A stretch of 64,000 nucleotides of DNA from contig NW_027102717.1 in NCBI RefSeq assembly GCF_036373705.1, positions 90,545 to 154,544 on the forward strand. The letters are read 5' to 3'. Source of the DNA: Amia ocellicauda (taxonomy: Eukaryota > Chordata > Actinopteri > Amiiformes > Amiidae). Positions 37,725 through 48,509 of the stretch are shown here, one piece after another (position 1 is the stretch's first letter; the number at the start of each line of letters is the position of its first letter). The translations under genes and the position numbers were made by a program. The notes under the pieces were generated by a model. That model had not been told where the DNA came from. It made no database searches and saw nothing but the letters and a program-made list of their open reading frames with translations.

Positions 37725-38470
37725 TACAGCAGGGGTAGTCAATTATGTTGTGTCAGGGTCCACATTTCTTGGTCAAGGTATAGTCAAGGTCCAGACATGG
37801 ACTAAATCTGTGAATTAGTCATTTACCCCGTTGCTTATATTTAGTACATTCATTTCACAAAGTACAAAAATCAACTGGTTAAATAAATGTATATATTTGT
37901 ATTAAAACTGTTTCAGACCACTTACATTTTAATTTGTTAAAGATTATTGTAGTCATATAGATAAACATAATAGAAACTTTCAAGCATTTTGTGTCTTATT
38001 AGATTAAAGTCTGTACCATTTCCCTTTGTCCCACTGTGCACTGCACAAAATTAGTGTTGAAAAATGAGGGCGAAGACGATTGAGTAATTCAGGGTGCGGG
38101 TTCTGGGGAAGATTTTAACAACTGGAGACAAGTCAAAAAACAGCTCAAAATCTCCATGAAATCAGGCAGATTTGGACTCAAACATATCTTTGCTTCACAA
38201 CCACACATCAGCAGCGGAAAATCCCATATCAAGCAACATTATATATGCAAACTGGACGCGGTGCCGGTGGGTGTGATGGAAACGTGTCGCTGCTGAAACG
38301 CGTCTGCACTGAAATCCGCTGTGTCCGCCGCTGCCGGACGAGTTTCTAGGTGAACACAAGCTATGGCACCGTGACCCCCGGTCGTGTGCGCACTTTTATA
38401 TTTTAGAGGCGAGGTTGACAATGTCCAATTTTAGCTGCTTATGTATAGAAATCAGCAAAACCCAATAGCT
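37725..38470. mobile_element. Possible hAT-like element, one end seen
   Basis: The words CAGGGGTAGTCAATTA and GGTCCAGACATGG near 37,730 resemble the 5' end of hAT elements. A CpG-rich patch follows at about 38,240-38,400 with a TATAAAAG on the minus strand. The matching end was not found, so the limits are arbitrary. Confidence 0.3.
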
Positions 38471-38788
38471 GTTTTTGTGTTGTTTTTGACAGTACAAAGT
38501 GCCGCTGTTGCCCAGTGCAACTCACTGACTGACTCCCTAACAGCAGCTCTATACAGGACATCCCATATTAACACTCACATCCTATTGGCTAATAACCAGG
38601 AATTGCTGTGACTTGGTTCCACACAATAACAAGCACTGAGTGCAACAAACCTCCGTACAAATGTTCACTGTTTCGGGCGCCCCTAGCATTTGCCTATTCC
38701 GATAGGGCCGGCCTTGGCTTCGCATGTAATACTCCTGTAAAGGATCATTTTAATGAAGACAAAAAAACGGACTTTGGCTACAGGCATG

Positions 38789-39258
38789 TGCAATGCCGTG
38801 TTTATGTGAGAGCTGTGACGCGCTGTAGCAGCAACTACATGTTTTCTACATCTCATCTCTAATGTGAGACAATAAATACATGCATGTGCAAATAGTGCTA
38901 CATGTTCAATGAATCGCCAACATTGGAATCGGCAGGGACATGTATCTATGTATTTAATATTCGTTTAGTTATTTATTCCTGTAGTGTAAAATAAAAACCG
39001 CAAGAGTAGAAAAAGCATTTTTGCACGACCACGGTGTATTTCTGGACTCGATCATTGTAGCAGTGAATGACGTCATACAAACCCGCTGTGTCAATCACAG
39101 CCAATGGGCGGTGTCCAGTGCGCTTATTGGCCGACATTATACTTCAGCGTTTAGTGTCACCGTCTCACAAACACTGAAACCCCAGAGGAGATGAGATGTA
39201 GTAAACATGTAGTTGCTGCTACAGCGCGTCACAGCTCTCACATAAACACGGCATTGCA
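38789..39258. repeat. Inverted repeat with 71-bp arms
   Basis: Arms at 38,789-38,859 and 39,188-39,258 are near-perfect reverse complements (TGCAATGCCGTGTTTATG... against its complement), with about one mismatch. They are separated by about 328 bp. The right arm touches the 5' flank of the tRNA-like gene at 39,322. The spacer contains promoter-like sites. It could be a foldback element or an inverted duplication of the locus's upstream region. Confidence 0.8.
39068..39130. promoter_or_regulatory. CRE and CCAAT-box cluster
   Basis: The palindromic CRE TGACGTCA lies at 39,068-39,075. A CCAAT box fused to a GC box (CCAATGGGCGG) lies at 39,101-39,111, and an inverted CCAAT (ATTGG) at 39,126-39,130. 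The cluster is 190-250 bp upstream of the tRNA-like gene at 39,322. Such sites are known upstream of Pol II promoters and of some Pol III genes with external promoters. Their role here is inferred. Confidence 0.5.
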
Positions 39259-39321
39259 GGAGATGAGTGACGGCAGAAACAGCGCACAGTTAATAGCGCC
39301 CTTCCGCGCTGATGTTCCGTT

Positions 39322-39392
39322 GCCGGAGTAGCTCAGCTGGAGAGCAGCAGGGTGACGATCCGGAGGATCCGGGTTCGAGGTCTGGCCCGGCA
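39322..39392 (+). tRNA. tRNA-like gene (anticodon unclear)
   Basis: Good A box (TAGCTCAGCTGGAGAGC) and B box (GGTTCGAGGTC) elements and a partly paired acceptor (GCCGGAG with CCGGC) are present. The anticodon stem pairs poorly, with loop GTGACGA. It is a paralogue of the locus at 36,547-36,618: both share the 5' flank (here about 39,256-39,321, with ATGAGTGAC and TTAATAGCGC) and a hairpin downstream. It is more a tRNA-derived Pol III gene than a working tRNA. Confidence 0.5.
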
Positions 39393-40239
39393 ATGTGTGA
39401 CTTGACATCCAGCCAATGTTTTTTTATTTGCAGGACGATGTCAAGCAGCGACCATGATTGCACTGCGCTGTATAAGTCATGCTCGCACTGTCCCGGGCCT
39501 TTGCTTTTGTATGCAGGATAATCCATGCCAGAATTAAAAATGAATACACAGAGAAAATCATCAATGAATCAATACATGTTGAAATAAATAAATGAATACA
39601 TCAATAAATAAATAGACATTTAGACAATAGACATAGGTCAATATGCAGCGGCTCGTTTGGAAAACCGAGCTCAACATCCTTCCCCAACAAATAGGCCACG
39701 ACTTGCCGCAGCCCTGTAGACGGGGCGTCCATTTTCCACATGAATTTACTAGCTAAGAGTTGTATTGTTGTGCAGAAGCTATTTTTGACTTTGTTCTGAA
39801 TCGCACTGTCTGTTACACGTGGCTCGAAGCCCAATGTTTGCGCTACAATGTTAACGTTCATATTTCACACTTTCTATTTTTGTCTTTTTTTTAGCCCAAG
39901 TGTCCAGGCTTTTCGCGCATGTAGACGATGTGCAAAAAGAAGCGCACTTTCCCGCTCCAGCGCCACGCTGTTATGTCATGCTGTAAATATAGTAGTACTG
40001 TGATGAGCCAGTCGGCTCTGTCACTGATTGAATTGGCTCTTATTAACCCTAATTGGACTGAGCATTGCGACCAATCACGGGATGTCATACCGGGAGCAGA
40101 TGGGGATATAAGCAGTGCTCAGAAGACACAAGAGAGACTCTTTCTATGGCTAGCATTGCTTGTGTTGGTTTGTGTGCAGATAATAGGGGGCTGCTTGTTT
40201 TTACATGTGCAGTGTGCAGTGTGCAGTGTGCGCCAAATG
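39393..40239. other. Interior of the inverted pair, right part
   Basis: No gene is recognised. A GCAGTGT tandem word occurs at about 40,208-40,231, just inside the right arm. Several short open frames have no recognisable content. Confidence 0.4.
39440..39490 (+). ncRNA. Hairpin downstream of tRNA-like gene (weaker paralogue)
   Basis: CAGCGACCATGATT pairs with AAGTCATGCTCGCACTG with a small bulge and a mismatch around a loop containing CACTGCGCTGTA. The core GACCATGATT/CACT.CGCTGTA is shared with the strong hairpin at 36,422-36,519. It starts about 47 nt after the tRNA-like gene. A TTTT follows near 39,506. The stem is shorter and weaker than its paralogue. Confidence 0.4.
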
Positions 40240-41288
40240 CTGGGGAGCTGTTCAGTTGACGGGAGCTCTCTGACTCTATTTTAAATCTATATGTATTTGT
40301 TTGTGGGATTATGTGTATTTGATTACATGTTTTCATTGTTTAAACTTGATTTTATACAAGTCCTTGCCCATAGTAATAGTTTCTTTGCTTTAATTTATGA
40401 ATTTATGGTTAGACTTAAACATACTGCTATTAATCAGTCTGTGTAACAGGGCCAAGTGAGTGAGTGATTGATTGATTGGATTGTGCTGATCCTATTAGCT
40501 ATATTCCAATCAATTGATCTAAAACAACAATTAACCCGTTTTTTATTTTTTTTTGGCTTGTTGTGAATTTTGGCTTTACATTGAAGAGTTTGTATTGTGT
40601 TCCTTTTTTAGTTGAAATTGCTGTTGGAAGATCGTATTTTTTTTTCGCCACACTGCTCGGCCGCACCACTCGCACTGACTGAATCTTGTGTTGAGGTGTG
40701 TGTGCTGCACCAAACGGGAGCACCGGGACAATGTCATCATACGCAGCACATCAACACAACATTCATACTTTTTTTCTGTCTTGTATTCATTTATAAGAAA
40801 TAAAAACATAAGAACAGACATCCTTTCTCAGACGGGACCCGGCACATTCGCGAACGACATCACTATTCTGTCCCTGTGCGCCGTGTTGATCTGGGTCCTG
40901 CTCCCAGGTCTGCCACCTCCCCTCCTGTCTGCTGTAGTCCACTTTCCAATGTGGGAGGTCTCTGCGGCTCGTATCAGACGCTCCCTCCTCTCCTCTCCCA
41001 GGGCAGGGTGATTAAGTGGGGACGCGTGTGAAGAGTGCAGGTGGACCCAGGTGAGTTGTGCGGTGGTGATTGGCTCAAAGAAACACAAATAATAAGGCAC
41101 GCGTGCAAACAATCAAAATAATACTAAGTGAATAACAAATTAAACAATAAAGTGAAAGATAATCAACACACAAAATAATGGCAATATAGAACCAAACAAA
41201 ATACACAAGCCATATTGCATAAAGTGAAGTGAAATATAAATATAATAAGTAATGGTGATTAAGGAGCTAATTAACACCGTCCGTGACA
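40240..41288 (-). mobile_element. LTR-like fossil, Ty3/Gypsy-type (minus strand), with right inverted arm
   Basis: On the minus strand the segment starts TGTCACGGACGG at 41,288, a start I know from many fish Gypsy-type LTRs. It continues for about 1 kb and ends at CTCCCCAG (40,240). Its inner 543 bp (40,240-40,782) are repeated in opposite orientation at 33,026-33,568. No internal coding region of a retroelement was recognised next to it. It is a solo or partial copy. Confidence 0.45.
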
Positions 41289-42470
41289 TTTACATTGGTT
41301 GGGTGTGTGGATACCAGTAATAATTTTTGTTTTATTGAAATACAAAATAATTCTATTTTTCCGAAGTGCTGAACTTTAATACAGTCTAGAAAGATTAATA
41401 TTTTTTGTCTTGGGCTATATTATTATTACCATAGTTTTTCTATTGTATAAGTATCTTGGAGTAGGGGCATCTCACCTGTCCTGTCCTGTAAGATTTGGGA
41501 GGGTAGGAATAGTGTAGTTATTTTCTCTGTTTACTTGTTGTGTGCCCCATTACTGTTAGTTCAGGTAGCCACTGTGAATTTAAATCCTGAACCCTACTTT
41601 GCCAAATAAGGTCACAGCTTTACTTTGGTATGTAAAAAAAAAAAGAAATAAGAAAAAAAAGAAAACGCAGGATAGGCACATACCTCAAATTTGGCACATA
41701 CCCCCTGTGGCCCCCCTAACTGGCACCGTGGACAAAACACTGTCAGCACCCCCCCCACCACTAACATCATGGACAATACACCCCCCCGATGATGGCCCCG
41801 CTACGATTACAACTGGCCCCAGCCATGCCCCCCGAGATGAAAGGGGCTAGAACCACCGCTGAATGGCTTGTTAGTGAGTTTGACTTAGGATCATGTTTTT
41901 AGTGGTTTAATATCTGCAATATGAATAGCCTACAATCATTACACATAAGTTTGATTTAAAATAACTAATTAAAGGTTAGATATACTGTATAACTTTGAAT
42001 ACTATTCTATACGGAGACATTATGTATTCTTACCATGGCAACTTCGATATTCTTGTTTCTATTAACTTTTGCATGTAAAGATTACATATTGTGGTTATGG
42101 GATACTTCGTTGCATTTTTTGGCATGTTGTTGTCTTCTTTCATGTGTGACTTTTAACTTCATACCCTATAGGATCCAATAACTTTAAACAGTATAACAAT
42201 AATAATATTATAAGAGAAGAACAGCTAATGTATTGTTTACATGCAAAACCTTGGAAAAACATACTATAGTAAGCAAATGTAAACTATGAGGAAATATAAT
42301 ATTTGCACCCACAGTATAATGGACTGGGGGATAATCAGTATTTAAAAACTTTAAACTTTCAATATTTCCTTAAGTGACATTACGTGTACATCTAGATTGG
42401 TGATTGTTTCGTTACTCTGTAGTATTTCCTTCTTTGTGTCATCCTGCCGAGCTCATGAATTCTTGCCAAG
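41289..42470. other. Unassigned spacer
   Basis: This is AT-rich DNA with a poly-A-rich stretch (about 41,631-41,665) followed by a C-rich patch (41,700-41,850). No gene is recognised. Confidence 0.5.
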
Positions 42471-42503
42471 GATGTTTTTCCTTGACTCCTTTATTCTCCG
42501 CAG

Positions 42504-42600
42504 TGAGGCTGACTGGGACGAAGTATGGCTGTGGAGATGGGGGTGTGGGGCCTGCACGGTCATGGTCTCGCAATACCAGCCCCAGTCCAAGAGGATACTG
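42504..42600 (+). pseudogene. Aldehyde oxidase/xanthine dehydrogenase exon relic (2Fe-2S domain)
   Basis: After a pyrimidine-rich tract and TCCGCAG the sequence reads RLTGTKYGCGDG, then, one frame over, GCGACTVMVSQYQPQSK. Together this is the conserved N-terminal [2Fe-2S] cluster motif of the molybdo-flavoenzyme family (aldehyde oxidases and xanthine dehydrogenase), in which the two glycine/cysteine blocks are adjacent. One G is missing in the G-run near 42,540, shifting the frame. A clear donor is not seen after CAGTCCAAGAGGATACTG, and no neighbouring exon was found. It is therefore an isolated exon of a lost or moved gene copy. Members oxidise aldehydes, N-heterocycles or purines in the cytosol. 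Confidence 0.75.
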
Positions 42601-42619
42601 TATATTTTCTGTGACATCT

Positions 42620-43200
42620 TCCGAGGAACAGTGCCTTCATTGAAACTGTGGCGACATAGAAACTAAAGCAATCTTCTGTCCTGTCTCGAAGCAGTACAAG
42701 GAGAAGCTGACATGGGAGACGTCAAACAGCAGCTAGATTATTTATTATTATTTGTAAACCTAATAAACTGCCTGGCTTGAAATGTCTCTATGGTGACATA
42801 GTGAAAAAAGGTGTTACGAGTTGGACGCCATGGCGTAACAAACTGAAAAAAACAGTTTTCGGCTAGAGAACATTTGACAGTACCTGATATTATGGCAACT
42901 GCCCTGTTTTGGAAATTACAACATTTAATATCTTTGGTTTATATTTACAATAGGGCTATTTAGAAACATTAAGGCAGATTGCATGCTTCTCCTGAAACCT
43001 CCGAAGTTTGCTTACTAATTACAGACTATAAAACATTTTTCACGACTTCAAAATCAATCAACAACTTTCGTTCAACAAACACAATACATTTTATTTAGCT
43101 TCATTGAGAGATTGACTAAAGTTAATCAAAGTAAAAACATTTCTGTGTGAATCTCAATTGTCAGATATAAGAGTAAAGTGGGTTACAGATAATCATATCA
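42620..43200. other. Unassigned spacer
   Basis: No continuation of the oxidase gene and no clear repeat is seen. The sequence is AT-rich. Confidence 0.5.
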
Positions 43201-43204
43201 TTAT

Positions 43205-44252
43205 GTTATCTTTCAAGTCGGAAGCACTGCCCAAGGGGGAGGGGTTTCTGCGCACTTCCGTAGGAACCCGATCGAAACATCACTCTATCAAAGCTGGCAT
43301 TGGCACCTGCGCGCGTCACTCAGAACAGGTCCCTTCCCACTTCCTGTTCTATAAAATGTGACGTCAGCGGAGGTTCATCCTCTTTTGCCTCTTCGCTGGA
43401 CTCAGGAATGTAAGCTCTCTGTGTTTGTAATAAACATTCAAACTGCGTATTTCATCTGGCTAGCTGGCTCACTTCATAGTGTTGTTCACCACCGTTTTTC
43501 ACTACACATAGTCTCTGTCTGGTGTGTGTTTAGTTATTATTGATAGCTAATCCCAATTCTGCCCCTTTCGGTTTCAGTTTCGTTCACAAGAAGACCCTTT
43601 AAAAAATAATAGTCATATTTATATAGTTCTATATATATTCCGACTGCTTGCTGTGTTGGTTGTTTGTCCACAGGGCTTTTTCCTCCACAGCAGGAGTGCT
43701 AGCAGCGGCAGTAAAATCCATGAAGGTCTTCCTGTCATGCGATATGTTTATATTGTATATTGTTCAGCTCGGCTACTCTGCTGATTAGCCAGCTATGTAT
43801 TATATTGTATTTTTCTCATTGGGTCTGTGACCCGCTCCTATTGGATCAGGGGTCCACTGCCATGATATTGCACGGAGGCCGCACAAGTGCTTGATTGCCT
43901 ACACCAGACATTGTGCAAGTAGATTACAGCCTCGCTCCTAGCTGCACTAGTAGAGCAGCCGGCCTTGTTCTTGTAAGTGGAGGGCATAAGAGTTAACCTC
44001 TGTAGCCCCGCTTTGTATATGCTGATAGCAGACAGCTCCCGGTAGAGCGTGACTATGGTCCTCGCTCCTGGACGGCTCAGGTGCGGCCCTACGGGATCCC
44101 TGAGGTAACTGTCTGGAGTTGTGTTGCCTAGGCACACTTGCGGTGCACCTCGTGGCAGGCTCCCTTATCAGCTCGCTGCCTCTGCCCCTGCGACAGCTTT
44201 GTTATACAGCAACCCCTCCCCCTTGGGCAGTGCTTCCGACTTGAAAGATAAC
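43205..44252. repeat. 46-bp inverted repeat pair, LTR-like surroundings
   Basis: The segment 43,205-43,250 (GTTATCTTTCAAGTCGGAAG...GGGGTTTCTG) returns as its reverse complement at 44,207-44,252 with one mismatch. Right of the left copy are TATAAAATG (about 43,351) and AATAAACATTC (about 43,429), the layout of an LTR promoter and poly-A signal. Left of the right copy the minus strand shows TGTATAACAAAG. It could be two opposed, related LTR fossils sharing an upstream block, or the ends of one DNA element of about 1 kb. Confidence 0.5.
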
Positions 44253-44449
44253 GATAGGTTGCGTATGCAATACAGTACACACAAACCATTATTTGAATAG
44301 GCACACAAAGCGCCAACTAAGCATGAATGATAGTATAAATGAAAAACACTTGTGGCTTTTGCTTTTTCATGTACAGGGCATAGCAGTTTGCAATAAAGTT
44401 TATTCATACATGTAGTAAACACACATACACACAGGCATCCAAATGTGTA

Positions 44450-45900
44450 AAGTATGCTTCCAACAAGGCCGACTTCATCTCCGCCTTCGCCTCCCACCAC
44501 TCTCTGGATTTCCTTGCTCTCACTGAGACATGGATTTCCCCGGAGAACTCATCCACCCCTGCTGCCTTATCCTCTGTGTTTGTCCTGTCCCACTCCCCCT
44601 GTCTTACTGGGTGGGGGGGGAATAGGGCTCCTGATCTCCCCTTCTCTGCTCTTCTCTGTGCCACCCCCTTCTCTCTCCTCTATCGCCTCCAACAGCTTTG
44701 AATTCCCTCTCACCTCTTTCTTCTAGTTCTCTACTGTCCTCCTGGTCCACTCACCACCTTCCTGGATGAACTCGACTTTCTTCTCTCCTCCCTCCCCTCG
44801 CTGTCCTCACCTACCATCCTCTCCAAACCCTCCCACTCTGCCGGATTTCTTCCTCTCTTTTACTCCTTTAACTTCTCTCTTCGTCTCCACCCACTCACAG
44901 TGCAGGTTGCCAGTTAGACCTCATCTTGTCTAGAGGCTGTTCCCCTTCGCAACTCTTCGTGACACCCCTGGACATCTCAGACTCAGAATCACCACCGAGA
45001 CGGCTCTCCTGGCAGTCACTGACTCCCCCCGGTGTGCTCGGGCGGCCTCCCTCTCCTCAGTCCTCATCCTCCTTGATCTCTCTGCAGCATTTGACACTGT
45101 CGATCACTCCATCCTCCTCTCCTACCTTGCTGACCTCGGTATCTCTGGAACTGCTCTCACCTGGATCTCCTCCTACCTCAACGACTGGACCTACCAAGTG
45201 ACATGGCAAGGTTCCTCATCCACCCCCCAACCTCTCCTCATAGACGTACCCCAAGGCTCCATCCTGGGCCCGCTCCTGTTCTCTCTCTACACTCACTCCC
45301 TGGGCCCCCTCATCGCATCCCATGGTTTCTCCTACCACTTCTATGCAGATGATGCCCAGATCTTCCTGTCTTTTCCCTCTTCTTACCCTCTCATCCCTTC
45401 TCGCATCTCTTCCTGTTTGTCTGCTATCTCCGCCTGGATGCAGTCACACCACCTCAAGCTCAACCTCTCTAAATCGGATCTCCTCTTTTTCCCCCACTCT
45501 TCCTCACCTTCTGCTGATCTCCCCATCTCAATCCCCTTGGAATCCACCACACTTTCTCCTGCTTCTTCCGCTAAAAATCTAGGAGTCATCCTTGATCCTG
45601 CGCTCTCCTACACCCAGCACATCACCACACTGACAGGCACCTGCAGATTCTTCCTGAGCAACATACGCCGAATCCGTCCCTTCCGCACCAACTTCTTGAC
45701 TCAGCTGCTCGTCCAGTCACTGGTCCTCTCCCGCCTGGACTACTGCAACTCCCTCCTGGCCGGCCTGCCTGCAACTACTACCCGCTGCTCCAGCTCATCC
45801 AGAACTCTGCGGCTCACCTGGTAATCTCTTTCCCTCGCACACACTACTCCACTGCTCCGCTCCCGCCACTGGCTCCCGATACCGACACAATATTATTATT
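44450..45900 (+). mobile_element. L2-clade LINE, 5'-truncated, decayed
   Basis: The start reads as an endonuclease segment (DFLALTETWISPENSS). The later part is a reverse transcriptase with DVPQGSILGPLLFSLY, the catalytic FYADDAQIF, SSAKNLGVILD and SRLDYCNSLLAGLP (open frame 45,198-45,824). Between them the frame changes several times and much of the linker is lost. The frame is interrupted at about 45,820 and the 3' UTR is replaced by an inverted L2 tail. It cannot encode a whole protein. Confidence 0.85.
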
Positions 45901-45904
45901 ATTT

Positions 45905-46667
45905 TTTTTATTTCTTGGCAGACGCCCTTATCCAGGGCGACTTACAAAATAAGTGCAATACAAAGTGCAAGAATACAGTTAAATACAAGGCATCAAACAT
46001 TACAGATTCAAATTTACATTAAACAAAGCAATTCAAGATATAATACATTTTACAACTTCCAATTTATACAGTTAAGTGCAGTAAGTGCGGACATACATCC
46101 TGGAAAGTAAAGCTAAGTGCTGTCAAGATGTAAGGTACAGTCAAGGGTTACGGGAAAGGGAGCAAGGAGGAAAATCAATCAATAATCCAAGAAGCATGAC
46201 AAAATGCTATGAAGTGCTATCTAACGGGGATTAAAGGGACTAATATTACAAGTACTGTCTGAAAAGATGTCTTGAGTTAGCGCCGGAAGGATATATTAGT
46301 TGTAATATTAGTCCCTTTACTCTCCTGTAAGGTAGCACTTCACAACATTTTACCATGCTTCTTGCCTTGTATTACTAATACTTGTATTATTGATTTCCCC
46401 CTTGCTCCCTTTCCCGTAGCCCTTGACTGGGACCTAACATCTTGACAGCACTTAGCTTTCACTTTCCAGGATGTATGACTTTACTTATTGTATTTACTTG
46501 TGTAAATTGGAAGTTGTAAAATGTATTATGTTTTGAATTGCCTTGTATAATGTAAATTTTAATTTGTAATGGTTGATGCCTTGTACTGAATTGTATTCTT
46601 GCACTTTGTATTGCGCTTCTATTTTGTAAGTCGCCCTGGATAAGGGCGTCTGCCAAGAAAAAAAAAT
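45905..46667. repeat. Palindrome of two L2 LINE 3' ends
   Basis: The left arm (45,905-46,270) is an L2 3' end on the minus strand, with tail TTGGCAGACGCCCTTATCC near 45,916. The right arm (46,298-46,667) is a similar L2 3' end on the plus strand with tail AAGTCGCCCTGGATAAGGG near 46,628. The arms share TGTAATATTAGTCCCTTTA next to the centre. The axis is a spacer of about 30 bp. DNA of this form can cruciform and is often unstable. Confidence 0.85.
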
Positions 46668-46695
46668 AATACTAATAATGTGTATTCCGAACATA

Positions 46696-47034
46696 CAGTG
46701 AGGGGAAAAAAGTATTTGATCCCCTGCTGATTTTGTACGTTTGCCCACTGACAAAAAAATGATCAGTCTATAATTTTAATGGTAGGTGTATTTTAACAGT
46801 GAGAGACAGAATAACAACAAAAAAATCCAGAAAAACGCATTTCAAAAAGTTATAAATTGATTTGCATGTTAATGAGGGAAATAAGTATTTGATCCCCTAT
46901 CAATCAGCAAGATTTCTGGCTCCCAGGTGTCTTTAATACAGGTAATGAGCTGAGGTTAGGAGCACTCTCTTAAAGGGAGCACTCTCTTAAACGTACAAAA
47001 TCAGCAGGGAATCAAATACTTTTTTCCCTCACTG
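46696..47034. mobile_element. Tc1/mariner MITE with intact ends
   Basis: This 339-bp element has inverted ends CAGTGAGGGGAAAAAAG... and ...CTTTTTTCCCTCACTG of about 45 bp, flanked on both sides by TA (46,694-46,695 and 47,035-47,036), the known target duplication of Tc1/mariner. The interior has no transposase and repeats the end words (AAGTATTTGATCCCCT). It is non-autonomous. Confidence 0.9.
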
Positions 47035-47164
47035 TAACCCATTATCAATACAAATAAGGGGAATGTTTTTTTTTCTTTCTCTCAATGTTCTAACACTCCT
47101 CAAACAACAAAAATGCAGTAGAAGAAAAGACATTTGTGCTAGGAAAAAGAACAGAAAAAATTAG

Positions 47165-48150
47165 TCTACATCTCACCTTCTTTGTGGGTCTGGCCATAAG
47201 ACTTCATCCACATCACATGCGATGTTGTCTTGAGCCAGGCAGCATGGAAAGTATCACTTGGAGTGCCATATCCAGGCCTGGCATGACCCCTGATCGAGGT
47301 CTCCACAAGCCTCCTCCATTGCCTGTAGAAGGGGTATGCGTTGGTGGGGCTGGCGATCATACACCTTCCAACGTCATACAGAGAAGAATTCTTCAATAGG
47401 ATTCAAGAACGCAGATTATGGGGGCGATTGAGTGTGATGAAAAGTGGGTGACCTGTGAACCAATTGCGGACCACAGCAGCCCGGTGGAAACTAACATTGT
47501 CCCAGATGATAACGTACCTGGGCTGTTCTGGCACCCAGTCATTAGGGATTAGTCTGTTTGTGGAGGGTGTCCAGAAATGTGATGATGTGTGCAGTGTTGT
47601 ATGGGCCAAGGATTGCATGATGGTGAAGGACCGCACACATTGTTACGTTGCCACCACATTGTCCTGGGATGTTGATGATTGCACGGTGTCCGATGATATT
47701 TCTGCCGTGGCCGCTTGTTTTTGCAAGGTTGAAACCTGCCTCGTCCACATATATTAGCTCACGATGCACTGAATCTGCTTCTAGCTCCATGACAAAACAA
47801 TGTAGCACAGTATGAAAAGACAGGGATCAGTCAATATGATGTAGCACCATGCACTTCCAGATCCAGTACCAATGATAGGATAGTATATCTTACGTGCAGA
47901 TATTCATATCTCAGTTGTTTTACACGGTCTGAGTTTTGTTCAAAAGGAACTCTGTATAGCTGCTTCATCCCAATTCTATTAAGTTTCAGTAGACGAGAGA
48001 GTGCAGAGAGACTCACTCTGTTGATGTTGTGGAATGTGTGTTATCTGCCATTATGTGGTCCTGCAGTTCTCTGAGTGTGATGCAGTTATTTTATATTTAC
48101 AATGTGCGTCTCCTGCTCTAGGGTGAACAGTCGACCAGATACTGGTTTTC
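47165..48150 (-). mobile_element. IS630/Tc1-type DDE transposon, copy A (transposase middle and C-terminus)
   Basis: On the minus strand the protein can be followed through RMKQLYRVPF-like helix-turn-helix text (as read: GMKQLYRVPFEQNSDRVKQ), the first Asp in YVDEAGFNLAKT, the GRNIIGHRA and GGNVTMCAVL strands, and the second Asp in YVIIWDNVSFHR. The region after it is shifted to other frames. A frame change near 48,030 separates the N-terminal helix, and another lies after the second Asp. It belongs to the DDE_3 superfamily that I know from many fish genomes and is clearly inactive. Confidence 0.82.
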
Positions 48151-48502
48151 TTGCAGTCCTCTAAAAACATTTGAATGGTTTTATAGTTTTTCCCAATTGC
48201 ATACACACTATTATACCACAATACTCCTAAACTGTTAACACAATGCCCATAATAAAAAGTCACATCTGCTAAACACACAGAGGGGAAAATTCTGGCCTAA
48301 AAACTATATACACAGCCCTCAAAATCAAAGAATTGGGTCAGAATCACACACACATACATCATATCTGTTTCTCACACTGAGCATTAAGAATACACTGTGT
48401 TTAGAAAAATAAAACTCTCTCCTCAAAATGGAAGATTCATGTAGGAAAACAAAAAGAATCCATCAACACAGACAGTAAAGAACTTTATATTATACAATGT
48501 TT
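48151..48502. other. Spacer between transposon copies
   Basis: No gene is seen. It is AT-rich with a (CA)-rich patch near 48,342-48,358, probably an untranslated part of the flanking transposons. Confidence 0.5.
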
Positions 48503-48509
48503 GATCCTG

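Noticed and set aside
39322-39392. Functional tRNA-Val reading of the tRNA-like gene (loop GTGACGA)
   Set aside because: The anticodon stem pairs poorly and the acceptor has mismatches, so isotype is not assigned.
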